Shown in pieces: positions 28,101 to 38,374 of a stretch of 64,000 bases of DNA. Both the position numbers and the translations under genes were made by a program. Within the stretch, counting starts at the first letter, position 1. Every line of letters begins with the position of its first letter. The stretch comes from Hedera helix. Its lineage: Eukaryota; Streptophyta; Magnoliopsida; Apiales; Araliaceae. The stretch lies in assembly GCA_947179155.2 (NCBI GenBank), contig OX359268.1, positions 811,001 through 875,000 of the forward strand, in the 5' to 3' direction. The notes under the pieces are model-generated. The model was not told the origin of the DNA. It saw only the letters and a program-made list of their open reading frames with translations, and made no database searches.

Positions 28101-31100
28101 CCCACTCTAGGATCTATAGTCTATAGTCATAAAGCAGATTTGTTGGTCACATTTAGACAAGTGTGCTAAAGGTGTTGGGCAGTTATTTAAAAGGAAAGAT
28201 TTTAAGTTCAATCATCGAAATGTGACAAATGTCACTTACCAGTAGCATGTCTCAAAGTGACTATGAAATGTTGGGTCTGGTACCTGCCTGACACTGACTT
28301 GTTGATTTCTTTGTGTGTACGAGAATCTGAATCTCTGAGGTCGGATTCTGAGTCCCCTACCCCACCCCCAAAAAAAAAAACCGAATTTTAGTTTTTTTGT
28401 GTTGCACTATACATCTGGGAACATTATTAAGCATCGAGTCTGATTCTTCATATTTGTTTGTAATGACACAGTTTATGAGGCGTCTAAAATGTACACCGGA
28501 AGGCAGCACCATATTACCTTTTGAACAATATTCTATTTGTTGTCTTTAGCCTTTAATATTGTTACAGCATTTCTCTTAGTTCTGAATGAATTTTAGAAGT
28601 TCCTTCTTTTGTAATTATGCTATATATGGTCATCAATGAAACTCTTTTATGCTTACTCAGATTCTCAAGAATGCCCGACAATGTGGGGATTTTCTGCTTG
28701 TTGGTATATATTCAGACCAAACTGTTAGGTATGGACCACTTATTGCATGAATTTTTCCATTGGCACCAATTTATTTTAGGCTTAACCTATTGACTTTTTC
28801 CACTTCAATGATCGACCTTTTAATTTTTGTCAATCAAGGCAGTCAACTATTAATTCCACTTCAGTTCAATTGAAGCCACCACATCATTAATTGATGATGT
28901 GGCATGCAAACGTGGCCAATTATTATATAGGTGTAATAAAAAAATAACCTTAAATGATTTTTTTTATAAATATCTTTGAGTAAATAAAGATAAAAAATGT
29001 GAATGCATATTTCTTCAAACAAACAATGAATCATAAAACCAAACCCAAAAATCCTTTTATTAAGTCAAATTGCCAAACCCATCACACCAAATCCAAAATT
29101 CCCATTCAAAATTGGATACACAACCACGTGCAGCTTCCTTCACTGTTGCATATTCATCCCATTCCCTTCTCATTTTCTCTCTACTTGCACCACCATTTTC
29201 AGTTTTTTCTTCATGTGAATTACCAGTTATTTTCTTTACTAATTTTCTCCTAATCTGTTAATACCCGCCAAGTGTTTGATTAAACTCCTCAACAACAAAC
29301 CTAACAGCAAAACAAAACACCACATGTCAATGTGTTGCGGCGTCAAATGTGTTGTATTAGGCTGTTTCCAGTGGGCGTGGAAATGCTACACCTACATTGG
29401 AGCCTACGACAGCGCCACCTGGCCCATCATCCAAATCGAAGAACATATTAAAACAACTCATAATGAAAGTGATGAGCAAAATGAATTTGAAGTGTATGTT
29501 GAAAATCAATTCAATAAAATCTTACCAACTCCGTATCTGAATAAAGTCCCAACTTGTTGAAATCAATCCAAAAGGTTTCTAATCAACCACCAATATTTCC
29601 GGATTTGAATATTTTAGTCTTGCCGACAATCAAAGGAGAGTGAGAGGATAGAAAAAGAGAAGAGGAAAAGACAAGTCGATATGGAGGGGGAACTCATCTG
29701 GGTTCTTTGAGGAGAATGGATGGTGTTAGATGTATGGTCACCGTTGTTGGAGGATCGACAATAACAGTGGGGGAAAGAGGAACAAAAACAGTGAAAAGAA
29801 AGAAAGACGGGATGACAAGGGGTGGGGGAAGGTGAATGGCGGGGGAGGTGGACTCTGGCAGAGGGTGGGGGACGGGGGACCGGGGACCGTAGGGGAAGGG
29901 TTCACGAGAAAGGGGAATAGGAAAGGGATGAGAAGATTAGGGGAGAGAGAAAGAGGGATTACATTTTTGCCCTTTTAAGATATTAAAATAATAAAAATGA
30001 ATTAAATAAATATTTTTTTAAAACACGTTAGCACTGATATCCTATGTATCTTTTACCACGTCATCAATTAATGATGTGGCAACTTCAATTGAACTGAAGT
30101 GGAAAAAATTAATAGTTGAATGTCTTGATTGAAAAAATTAAACGGTCGATCATTGAAGTGGAAAAAGTCAATAGTTTAGGATAATAATTTATATTTAAGC
30201 CTTTATTTTATAACTACGCATGGATGGTTTCGATTACTATAATAATAGTGATGATATTATTACCATGACAAGTGTCATAATATTATCACAGCATGAACTC
30301 AGCAAAAGAAATATCTTCATCATCATTATCTCATATTGATTTCTCCCACCTAATACATAAGATAGGGTTGAATTAGATTAACTAAGAAGTTGCTTTTCGA
30401 TGCAGTGAGCACAGGGGAAGTCACTCTCCAATTATGCATCTTCATGAACGCAGTCTTAGTGTACTAGCCTGTCGGTATGTAGATGAAGTCATCATTGGTG
30501 CACCCTGGGAAGTTACAAAGGACATGGTGTGTTTAATTTTCACTCCCATCCTATCCATTTTATTTTAAGCTAAATATTGTCTGCATGGAAGCTAGCAATT
30601 GCACTAACCGATTGTGTATGGTCAACTGTTTTTTCTTCTTGATGAAACAAAAGAGAAACAAAATGCATTTATACTGTCCTGATTGGTTGATTGGGCCTGA
30701 AACTAAAGCGTAGCATAATAGTCATGTCTTATTTTCTCCATGTAATTTACTGCGTTAGCATGATTATGGTATCGGGTATCACTAGGACAATCAATTGTGT
30801 ATTTTGAGGAACAAAATTGATGACTCTGATAGGGGGAAGAGTTCTGACAAAGCCTCAACATGAACACGTAATTTAGTCCATCTTCAATTCTTTGTATGTT
30901 GTTGCTTTCCTATGTGATGCTCTTATTATTTTATATTTTTTGATAACTTTCTTATTGATACTCTTTGCATAACGTAATATAAACCTTTTCTTCTCCTATA
31001 TATTTGTGGATAGGCAAACTTTCCTAGATCATTTTAAAACTTCCTGATCTCTTTTAGAACTTTATTACTGTTGTTTTTCTCTCCGATGCTATTACTATTT

Positions 31101-32380
31101 TTGTACTTACTATTTCCTTTCTTTGTCATTTTTTCTTATTTTGTTCCTTTAAATTCACATCAAACAGATAACAACTTTTAACGTCTCTTTGGTTGTGCGT
31201 GGAACGGTTTCTGAGAGCAACTATTTTCAGAATGTAAGTTGATGTGCTATCAGTTTGACATGTGTTATTAATAATTACCTTCAGCTGCTATATGTCTATC
31301 TGGAACCAGGTTCTTGAAAATATGGTTTGCATAATGCAGGGGGAGGTTGATCCGTATGTGGTTCCCAAAAGCATGGGAATTTTCCGGATGCTTGACAGTC
31401 CAAAAGATATTACTACCACTTCTGTAGCTCAAAGAATCATTGCCAATCATGAGATTTACTTGGTATTTTCTATATTCATCTCTTTCTTCACCTGCACGAT
31501 TGCACCAAGATTTCTAGCTGGTTGAGTGGGTTTAACTCCCTTTTCTGTAATCCAACTGTATACATACTGAAAGCAAAATTCAAAATGGTGAAAGAAAGAA
31601 AGAACGAAGCAATAGAAGATAAAAAGAGAATAAGAAGAAAGGTCTTGCACACAAAATTAGGAAATTTCTTGTCGTACTCTCTCTCTCTCTTAGTGAGCCT
31701 GGAATGACACTGGGCATTATAGGTATTGTTTGTAAAAATTTAAGCACAAATGGAATCAACATAGGACCTCCCATCTTCTGATGTGGGTCCAGTTCAAATA
31801 TAACTATTAAAATAGTTTTACGAACTTAGTATACGCCAAGTAATTGACTTGAGGCTTTGCGTAGCTGAATCAAATCTAAAGACCTTGGAATTAATTATAT
31901 TGAGTAATTTTATTTTATTTTTGATAAATAATAAACTAAGTTACATGGCTTTTAACAAATTGAAGCTTTTGCAAATTACTTGAGCAACATGACATATTTT
32001 AAATGAGATTATTTTGAATTAGAACTGTTATATAAATTTTAACTAGATGGCCCACAGCTTTATATGTCTTCCCCCTCCTTACCTTGCTTATTCATATCCC
32101 TTCTTCTCTTGCAATTGCTTGTTAAAGGTTTTACAAGCACACTTGGTAGGGAAGATAAAAAAAAATATGGGGTCCTTGATGCATGTTTGACATTGCTAGA
32201 GAATTTTGAGTTATACTCCGTACTTTTAAAATTTATAACTTGCTTTTGAATTTTTCTGATCTTTCCGAGTCTTTAAGTGCCGGAACTGATGCACTACTGC
32301 CTCTGCAGAAACGCAATGCCAGGAAGGAAGCAAGTGAGAAGAAGTATTATGAACAGAAAAAATATGTCTTGGGAGACTGA
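22182..32380 (+). CDS. PECT1: PECT1: CTP:phosphoethanolamine cytidylyltransferase
   Basis: Makes CDP-ethanolamine from CTP and phosphoethanolamine, the rate-controlling step of the Kennedy route to phosphatidylethanolamine; the plant enzyme sits on the mitochondrial outer membrane. Nine coding exons: 22182-22534, 23549-23784, 24161-24339, 25276-25347, 28661-28728, 30406-30526, 31168-31233, 31340-31462, 32309-32380. All are GT-AG and the sum is 1290 bp (429 residues), close to the Arabidopsis enzyme. A hydrophobic segment (about residues 22-42, GGIMLTAALLGLSTSYFVGI) is the membrane anchor. Two cytidylyltransferase domains follow: the first with GCFDLMHYGHANALRQAK, RTEGVSSTDIVG and GDDPCLLPDGTDAY; the second with GAFDLFHAGHVEIL and HLHERSLSVLACRYVDEVI. 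The C-terminus is lysine-rich (KRNARKEASEKKYYEQKK). In the second domain VVRGT stands where VVHGT is usual. Introns 4 and 5 carry transposons. The gene looks intact. Confidence 0.96.
23818..23850. repeat. T13-G20 homopolymer pair in PECT1 intron 2
   Basis: Thirteen T followed by twenty G, starting 34 bases after the exon 2 donor site. Long G runs are rare in plant introns and are prone to assembly error. Confidence 0.9.
25106..25148. repeat. (TA)n microsatellite in PECT1 intron 3
   Basis: About 21 TA units between exons 3 and 4, about 130 bp upstream of exon 4. Confidence 0.95.
27575..27878. mobile_element. Inverted-repeat MITE-like element in PECT1 intron 4
   Basis: The left arm (about 27594-27650: CACCAAATCTTGCACTGTCC, ATTGTAAG, ATTAGGATTTTTTTTTAAAA) is matched in reverse complement by the right arm (about 27799-27860: CACCAGATCTTGCATTGTCC, ATTGCAAGATC, CAGGATTTTTTT). 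The right arm has an internal palindrome, AGATCTTGCA...TGCAAGATCT. The interior holds two similar CCGCAACA(G/C)TGT motifs. The outer limits and target duplication are not clear, so the ends given are approximate. Confidence 0.6.
28779..30201. mobile_element. Mutator-like element in PECT1 intron 5, probable Pack-MULE
   Basis: A 1423-bp element bounded by the 9-bp direct repeat TTTATTTTA (28770-28778 and 30202-30210), the Mutator duplication length. It starts GGCTTAA and ends TTAAGCC. Long inverted arms (about 28779-28920 and about 30035-30201) share CTATTGACTTTTTCCACTTC, AATGATCGACC, CCACTTCAGTTCAATTGAAG and CATCATTAATTGATGA. There is no transposase, so it is non-autonomous. Between the arms are non-repetitive sequences, including a lipase-like first exon (29324-29443) and a purine-rich block (about 29630-29960). 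Long arms plus gene-like filler define a Pack-MULE. Confidence 0.8.
29324..29560 (+). pseudogene. Captured fragment resembling the N-terminus of a class 3 lipase
   Basis: The reading frame MSMCCGVKCVVLGCFQWAWK, then CYTYIGAYDSATWP, resembles the start of plant class 3 lipases (mono-/diacylglycerol lipase N-terminal type), where CxxWAWKR, GxxDSxTW and a following acidic segment are usual. After the ATWP the match fades and the frame runs on to a stop at 29558-29560, without the conserved EFEPVPR segment or any catalytic domain. A CT-rich, 5' UTR-like stretch precedes the ATG (29150-29245). It lies inside the Mutator-like element on the PECT1 sense strand. The identification comes from memory of the family pattern. 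Confidence 0.5.
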
Positions 32381-33508
32381 CCCTACAATAGCTTATCAAC
32401 TTTGTCCCACCATGGGGTTCCTACTCGCTACCCTGTAGTCCATATTCGTGAAGGATAGATGTATGAAATGAGAAGACATAGAAGGATACCTTACTCTGGT
32501 ATGGTAGCATTCTCGGTGATTTTGTTGTAATTCTCCCGTAAGGTACTGACCTGACCTCATATGTTATTATTCTGTATGGAAAAAATCGAGAAACTATCAA
32601 CAGGAGATTAGGGAGGGTTTCATTTCGTTAAGTTAATTAATTTAATTCAGTGAATTCCAAGTTTTTCTGGGTTTGTGCTCCTATTATTGGTTTTCATTTG
32701 GTAAATTCCAAGTTTGTAGGTTCGTGCTCAAATTATTGTTGGTCTAGTGAAAGAAGAATTGGCCAAGTTTGGCTTGAACACTGTCTTTTATATTTTTTCC
32801 GTGGAATAAAAATGATAAATTAATAAAGAGATTCTTTTACTTGATCCGTTAGAACTTTCCTTGAGATAAAATAGTTATTTGATATTTTCTCATGGAGTCT
32901 TCTCTCTTACGTGAATGCAAAGTTTCACTCATCAAGGGAGAAATCAATATAAGTTTCTTTATTTTATTATTGTCCGGAGCATTCTTTATGTCCTTCTAAA
33001 TGCCCAAATCTTAGGATGGATTGATTGATTGATTGATTGATTGGGCCTTCATTTCTATTTCTATTTATTTATAGAGAGCGCGGGCTGTATCCTATATCTA
33101 TATCAGTGCTAAATTCCCTGGTTGAATAACATTCTTAATCATACAAATACAAAGATGGAATTTCCCATTCAAATCTGTCCAGTACTATAGAGAACAGAGG
33201 TGGTCACTAATAATTTTTTAAACTAACCATAATCTTAAGAACAAGCACCATAACAGAAACCAACTACTATGTATGCATTTAATTTCTATTAAACATAACA
33301 TAGTACATCTAGCACGAAAACACGATTCCCATCTCCCGAATGGCTAGCTTCACCATATCAGCTAGCACGAAACACGATTCCCATCTCCAATGGGGCCAGC
33401 TTTACCACATCTTACACCTACAGCAGAGCTCTGGTCTAAACCCTCCACCACGGAGAAAAAAGCTATGGTGCAACAAAAGATTCATAATACGTGACTACAA
33501 GATTCAAA
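32381..33508. other. Spacer between the convergent 3' ends of PECT1 and the next gene
   Basis: This holds the 3' UTRs of PECT1 (plus) and of the minus-strand gene ending at 33509. It includes a (GATT)n run (about 33018-33043) and an imperfect 2-copy tandem repeat of about 52 bp (about 33309-33410; both copies contain CTAGCACGAAA and ACACGATTCCCATCTCC). No further gene is seen. Confidence 0.6.
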
Positions 33509-34575
33509 CTAAATCGTAGTTGAGTCACCGGAACACCAAACAATAGGAGGTGATGCATTCTGGGGAAGCTGCGGCACCATACAGTGTTGTTGCCACTGAT
33601 GTAAACCTCCTTCGCTAGAAGTTGTTCCACCAAATTCACTTCCTGGCCTTTGTTCAATGCTAGTATAGTTATCCTCTATGTCCATGCTAGTAGCAGTATC
33701 CATCTCTTCACCCTCCATCATCTCAGTAACATCTGGTTGCTCAACTAGTGTCCTTTGTGTGGGAGGTAGTAGCTGAGACTGGACCCAGGGAACAACTGCC
33801 AAGCATTCATTTGATCCCCCCAGTATCTTGTCCTGCCCTTCTGCTTTGTCTTCTGAATATTCCAGCAGCTTCGACTGGTTAGACCATGGAGCTTGATCTA
33901 CACACACGTGAAGTTTACAGTTACTTGCTTAGAAAATTTCTACTTAAAATTCACAATATGAACGCAAGCACATTTTCGCATAATATAGGGATATGCGTGT
34001 ACTACTTTATAATAATCAATTAATACGAAGTAATAATAGCCATAAAAAATAATACATATTTTACACCATTATAATAATGACACTCCACAACCCTAAATTA
34101 TATGAAATATATATGTATTCATATTTTTGCATCCCCCTATGGTTTAATTAAAGATCAAAATCGCTTAATATTTGAAGTAACCTTAGATAAACTTATCTAA
34201 GGTCAACCTTAGGAACCTTTTACTACATAAGATATTAAAACATAAAATAAGGATTTTTTTTTTGAAAGACGGATAAAATAAACTGTTAACACACTCATCA
34301 GATGAAACACAGATGACAGTTGCACCACCAAACTGGTACAGTTGACCAAGATCTATTCTTCTCAACTTGTGGGGCTGTAAATGTTCCCATATCCCACTAT
34401 TGGCATATGACAGAAGATTTCCACAATCTTCTCTCCCCAAACCCATTTAGCAATTGGATAATAACATTGATGATTCAAATGATAGAAACCAAGGTAGATA
34501 CAAATTTAAGTGCTCAATCCTAGGTTTCATCATTACAACTTATAAGCAAGCAATTAAGAAAGTTACTATATCAAA

Positions 34576-34663
<88 letters not shown>

Positions 34664-36585
34664 AAGCACCCATATTAATGTACTCTAGAATCCACCTATA
34701 GTCAAAATAATGCAATAAATGTAGGACTACAAACACAACAACTGCAATAAATAATCAGAAAAAGCCCCTAAAGCCACCAACTTAACTGAGTCATTTAGAA
34801 TTAACTGTTCTCTTTGTAGCTTCAATTTCACACTCACTTAATCTAATCATCTTTCTTCTGCACCAAGTATTAAGCCCTTTCAAGTTTCATGTTTTGCCAA
34901 CTTTCTCAGCTAGAAAATAGATTCAGTGGGGTTTCCCTTTTAGTTAACTTTATAGTAAGAGCAAAACCAGTGGGGATAAGAATTTTCTTCTAATGATGCA
35001 CAAGAAAATAAAGAATTAACATTAAATTGTTAACAATCAAATAAATTAGAGTCGATGATGAACAGTTGTTAACTTACTTTTCAGCCCTGCAAGAATGTCT
35101 GAACTGACAGAGAATGCAGAAGGAGATTGCAGAAAAGGCGTATTATTCACAGACTTGAACACAACAATAGCTCTCTCTTCATTCTTTTGCGGCAATTCTT
35201 TGGTTATCGGTGGGCGTCTGCCACTGCCTCCTCCAACTTCTCCCACATTTTCTTGAGGCAAAATATATTGTTCAAATACTGGGAAAATCTCTGGTTCTTC
35301 TTCCTCCATTATTGGTGGCAACTCAACATCCTAAACAACAAGTTGAGATAATTAAATCTGTAAGATGTTGGAACACATATTGGTCACTAAACAAATTAAA
35401 GCAAGGTCATGTTTCAGCGGGGAGGTAAAAAAAGAAAAGAAAGAGAGAAAATGCTTCAATCACATTTCCTCCTTTCATTGATTTCCTAAAATTTAGAAAA
35501 AGATGTAACAACCCAGACACATGTAGTAAATATAAGACATTCCCCATTGTAAAAAAAAAGAGTGTTGCTACAAATGACCGACAAATTTATGTCAATGTTA
35601 AATAACATATGTTGATACATGAGATAGGAAAAAATAAAGTAGGAGACCTACATTTTACTATTCTATTCCATGTTAGTTGCAATCAAAATTCGCCATGAAT
35701 TAATTGTCTTATAAATCATTCCCAACAAAAAATCAACATTTCAACATTAGATATAGATAGATATACTTCCTTCGTTCTAATTTTTATACTTTTTTCCTTT
35801 TGAAGTTCATCCGTGAAATCCTAAAATTCAAAGTCAATATGAAATTATTTAGTTTTAAGGAATTTATTTTTCTGCAAGCAAAAGAGAGTGATAGCTTCAG
35901 GAGACCTCATTCATCCTATAGTAAATGGACCCATGCTATCTTGTGAAATTATCAAATTTATGAAAATTGAAAAATATCAATTTTTTAATATTGGTATAGA
36001 CTCATACTTGTAAGCCAGGTCTTGAGCCCGTGTAATAGGAGCCAGGGCTTCTAATTACTGTAAAAGCTTTGTTTGGCGTTGAATCACGTGGAGTGTTTTG
36101 AGGCTGCTAAATGGATACATCAAACAATATGAACCAGCCAAATTAATACAAACAACTATAACAATCGTAAACAAACTATAAAGTACTACTAATTATCAAA
36201 TCAAACTCAAAATTGTATCAATTTTTAATTTTAGGATTTTACAAATTGCCTATAAAAAGTTAAAATGAATCTCTAATCTTGGAATAGAAGGAGTATATAT
36301 ATACACAGAGTTTCTGTTTGTTTCGGTACATGAAAGGGAATGGGAAACACTAAAACCATCATAACAAAATTCCCCAACTAAACTGTTTCAAAAAAAATCC
36401 GCAACTAAATACATAATCAGGCGCTAAATAGAAATGTATATAATATAGATAGAGATAGAGAGAGGTGATAAACATACGAGACGACGGATTTTTCTGGCAG
36501 GAGAAGAAAGAGAGAAGTCAGAGAAATCATCATTCACTTCTTCCAACTCCTTCCTCTTCATCTTTGAAGCCATCATCATCATCAT
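33509..36585 (-). CDS. Conserved plant protein of unknown function (INO80 complex subunit D-like annotation possible)
   Basis: Three firm exons in transcript order: 36585-36478, 35330-35078, 33897-33509. Phases fit and the sum is whole codons (249 residues from 36585, or 245 from the last of five in-frame ATGs at 36573). The protein starts with a basic, nuclear-type segment (MASKMKRKELEEVNDDFSDF then SLSSPARKIRRL). The middle has an acidic PPIMEEEEPEIFP stretch, NEERAIVVFKSVN and LQSPSAFSVSSDILAGLK, and a late NECLAVVPWV. The end is WQQHCMVPQLPQN...PIVW. This pattern recurs in an uncharacterised plant family that some databases label INO80 subunit D-like; I recognise the family, not its function. 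There is no catalytic domain and low complexity throughout, which suits a nuclear scaffold (inference). An extra 96-bp in-phase exon may lie at 36103-36008. An open frame in the second intron (34183-34446) does not fit the splice phases. Confidence 0.8.
34573..34663. repeat. A-run plus (AT)n(AC)n microsatellite
   Basis: About 20 A, then about 30 AT units, then five or six AC units, inside the second intron of the unknown-function gene. Confidence 0.95.
36008..36103 (-). other. Possible 32-codon cassette exon of the unknown-function gene
   Basis: On the minus strand an acceptor (TTTAGCAG) precedes 96 stop-free bases, followed by GTATGAG. It reads PQNTPRDSTPNKAFTVIRSP then GSYYTGSRPGLQ. Both flanking introns are phase 0, so the exon can be included or skipped without breaking the frame between ARKIRRL and DVELPP. 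I do not recall this segment from relatives, so its status is open. Confidence 0.4.
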
Positions 36586-37974
36586 CAACAACAAACAATT
36601 ACTAAAACGTTAACAATCCCTTCCAATACCTAAAAACCAAGTCCTAATTCAATTAACTACTCTTTCTTTTTCGATCAAATTGATGAAAGCTAGCTTCTTC
36701 GTATCCAGTAGACAAGGAATCGAGCGAATCGAATTACTCCGAGCTTCTGTATTTCTATCGCGCTATGATGGCGGGTGAAAGTACGAGAAAGTTCTTTCGC
36801 ACTCTGGATCTCTCCAGAAGGAGGAGAGAGAAATTTCCAATTATAACGGTGTTTTTATGATATATTACAAATTGAACCCCGGAGTTTATACCCGCCGAAT
36901 ATTGCGCCCTATACTACTTTAAGCTTTTCTACTTGGACCCCAAAGTTGATCTTTTATTTTGAGTTAAATGCATTTAACCACCTTGAATTTGTCAAAAATT
37001 CCACATGATCACTTAAATCTAAAAACCAGCACACTTAAAAACACTCGAGTGCAGTTGTACTTTTCGGCTAAATTATTATTTTCTTAGAAGTATTTCTCAT
37101 TTTTACTTTTTTGTCTAATCAGAATGAAAAATTACAAAAAAAAAAAAAATTTCTTATGATTCTAAGTTCCGATGAAAAAAAAAAAAAAAAATCACTTCTA
37201 TAAATTTACCCTTCTATTACGTGTGTGAAAATTTGTGTATGTACTCTGGAACGGAGAGACTACTTTTTACAAAGTTGCATTGGCTACTATTGAATAATTT
37301 CATTTTGTCAATTATTTAACCATTTCATTTTATCAAGTTCAATATCATCAGATTAGGTAATATTTGTATGTTTTGATGTAATAAAAAAAAATAGTTATTT
37401 GTAACAAAGAGCTTTGTTGGTTGTAGAGGTGGGTCTTTCCAGAGTCGGGAAGAACGACATTATTGGAATTCAAACTGGCAAATTCTGGACGTCAACATTC
37501 AACTTGTAAAGTATGCTTAATTGCCACATAATTAACTTTAGGACCAAAACTCTTCAAAGACATTGTTGTGAAAAATGAATGACAGCAAATTATAACCAAG
37601 TAACCAACAATCATCCATTTAAGTCTAAATTGTAACATGATGCAAATATAATGATTTTGCCCGCCCCAAGGAAAATTAGAAATCTTGCAGTAATCTATCC
37701 CATGAAAACTTTAAAAATACAGATAAATAGAGCCAAAATAAGACAAAAGCTTCTAGTTCAACCTCTGATGGCAAGAAGCCTCTCTTTGGCTTGGGATTTC
37801 GAACCCATGACACCTCCTCCCTCCCCACTTCTTTCTATACTCGTCATATTTGTCATTGAAGTTGGCCTAACACAAAGAGGAAATGAAAAATAACCGAATC
37901 AGAAAGACCATAACTTTGCATTATTTTCCACTAATACTTGTCACCACCTGCTTTTGACTTCTTACCCTTCCCTT
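36586..37974. other. Upstream region of the unknown-function gene and spacer
   Basis: 36586-36830 should hold the 5' UTR and core promoter of the minus-strand gene. Beyond it, TTGAACCCCGGAGTTTATAC (36876-36895) and TTAACCACCTTGAATTTG (36974-36991) resemble the ends of common plant mobile elements, but I cannot pair them. Two A-rich runs lie at 37137-37149 and 37176-37190. No gene is seen. Confidence 0.35.
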
Positions 37975-38262
37975 CAATTTATTAGGCACACCCTCAACCT
38001 TTTCAATTCCAAATCGGATTGATTGGCATCCCAGCACAGTGAAAACCAAAAAGGCAATAGGACATTAACACCCTTAAACCTGTGATAGGCAGCTGCAAAC
38101 TCAAGTTTGGAGAGAGAAAATCCATGACCCATATGAAGATTTCCATTCATATAAGGAAAAGGGAAAGTTCCCGAGTAATTTTCCCCCTTCTTTTGGAGGT
38201 TCTGCTCTAGCTTCAGACTTGAAAATATCATTCTCATCCCACAACCACAGCGAGCAAGAATT
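37975..38262 (-). pseudogene. Fragment of cytosolic leucyl-tRNA synthetase, frameshifted
   Basis: On the minus strand the pieces LWLWDENDIFKSEARAEPPK, then (after a frame change) FPFPYMNGNLHMGHGFSLSK, LEFAAAYHRFKG and VNVLLPF, and in another frame HCAGMPI, match the N-terminal catalytic part of the eukaryotic cytosolic enzyme. The HIGH-type signature is visible as NLHMGHGFS. At least two frame changes and a stop break it, and only about 90 codons remain. The left edge (38262) follows TTTGCAG, as if cut at an exon border. There is no other exon nearby, so this is a dead fragment, possibly moved by a transposon. Confidence 0.85.
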
Positions 38263-38337
38263 CTGCAAATTTTAAATTAAGGGGATGAATCGTAATTAAA
38301 AAATTATTATATTATAAATTAAGGAAAATATGAAAAT

Positions 38338-38374
<37 letters not shown>

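Noticed and set aside
29730..29978. 82-residue Gly/Arg-rich ORF in the Mutator-like element
   Set aside because: It is a translation of a purine-rich block with no family character; composition explains the open frame.
34183..34446. 87-residue open frame in the intron of the unknown-function gene
   Set aside because: The exons at 35330-35078 and 33897-33509 join in phase without it. It shows no family pattern and lies beside a microsatellite.
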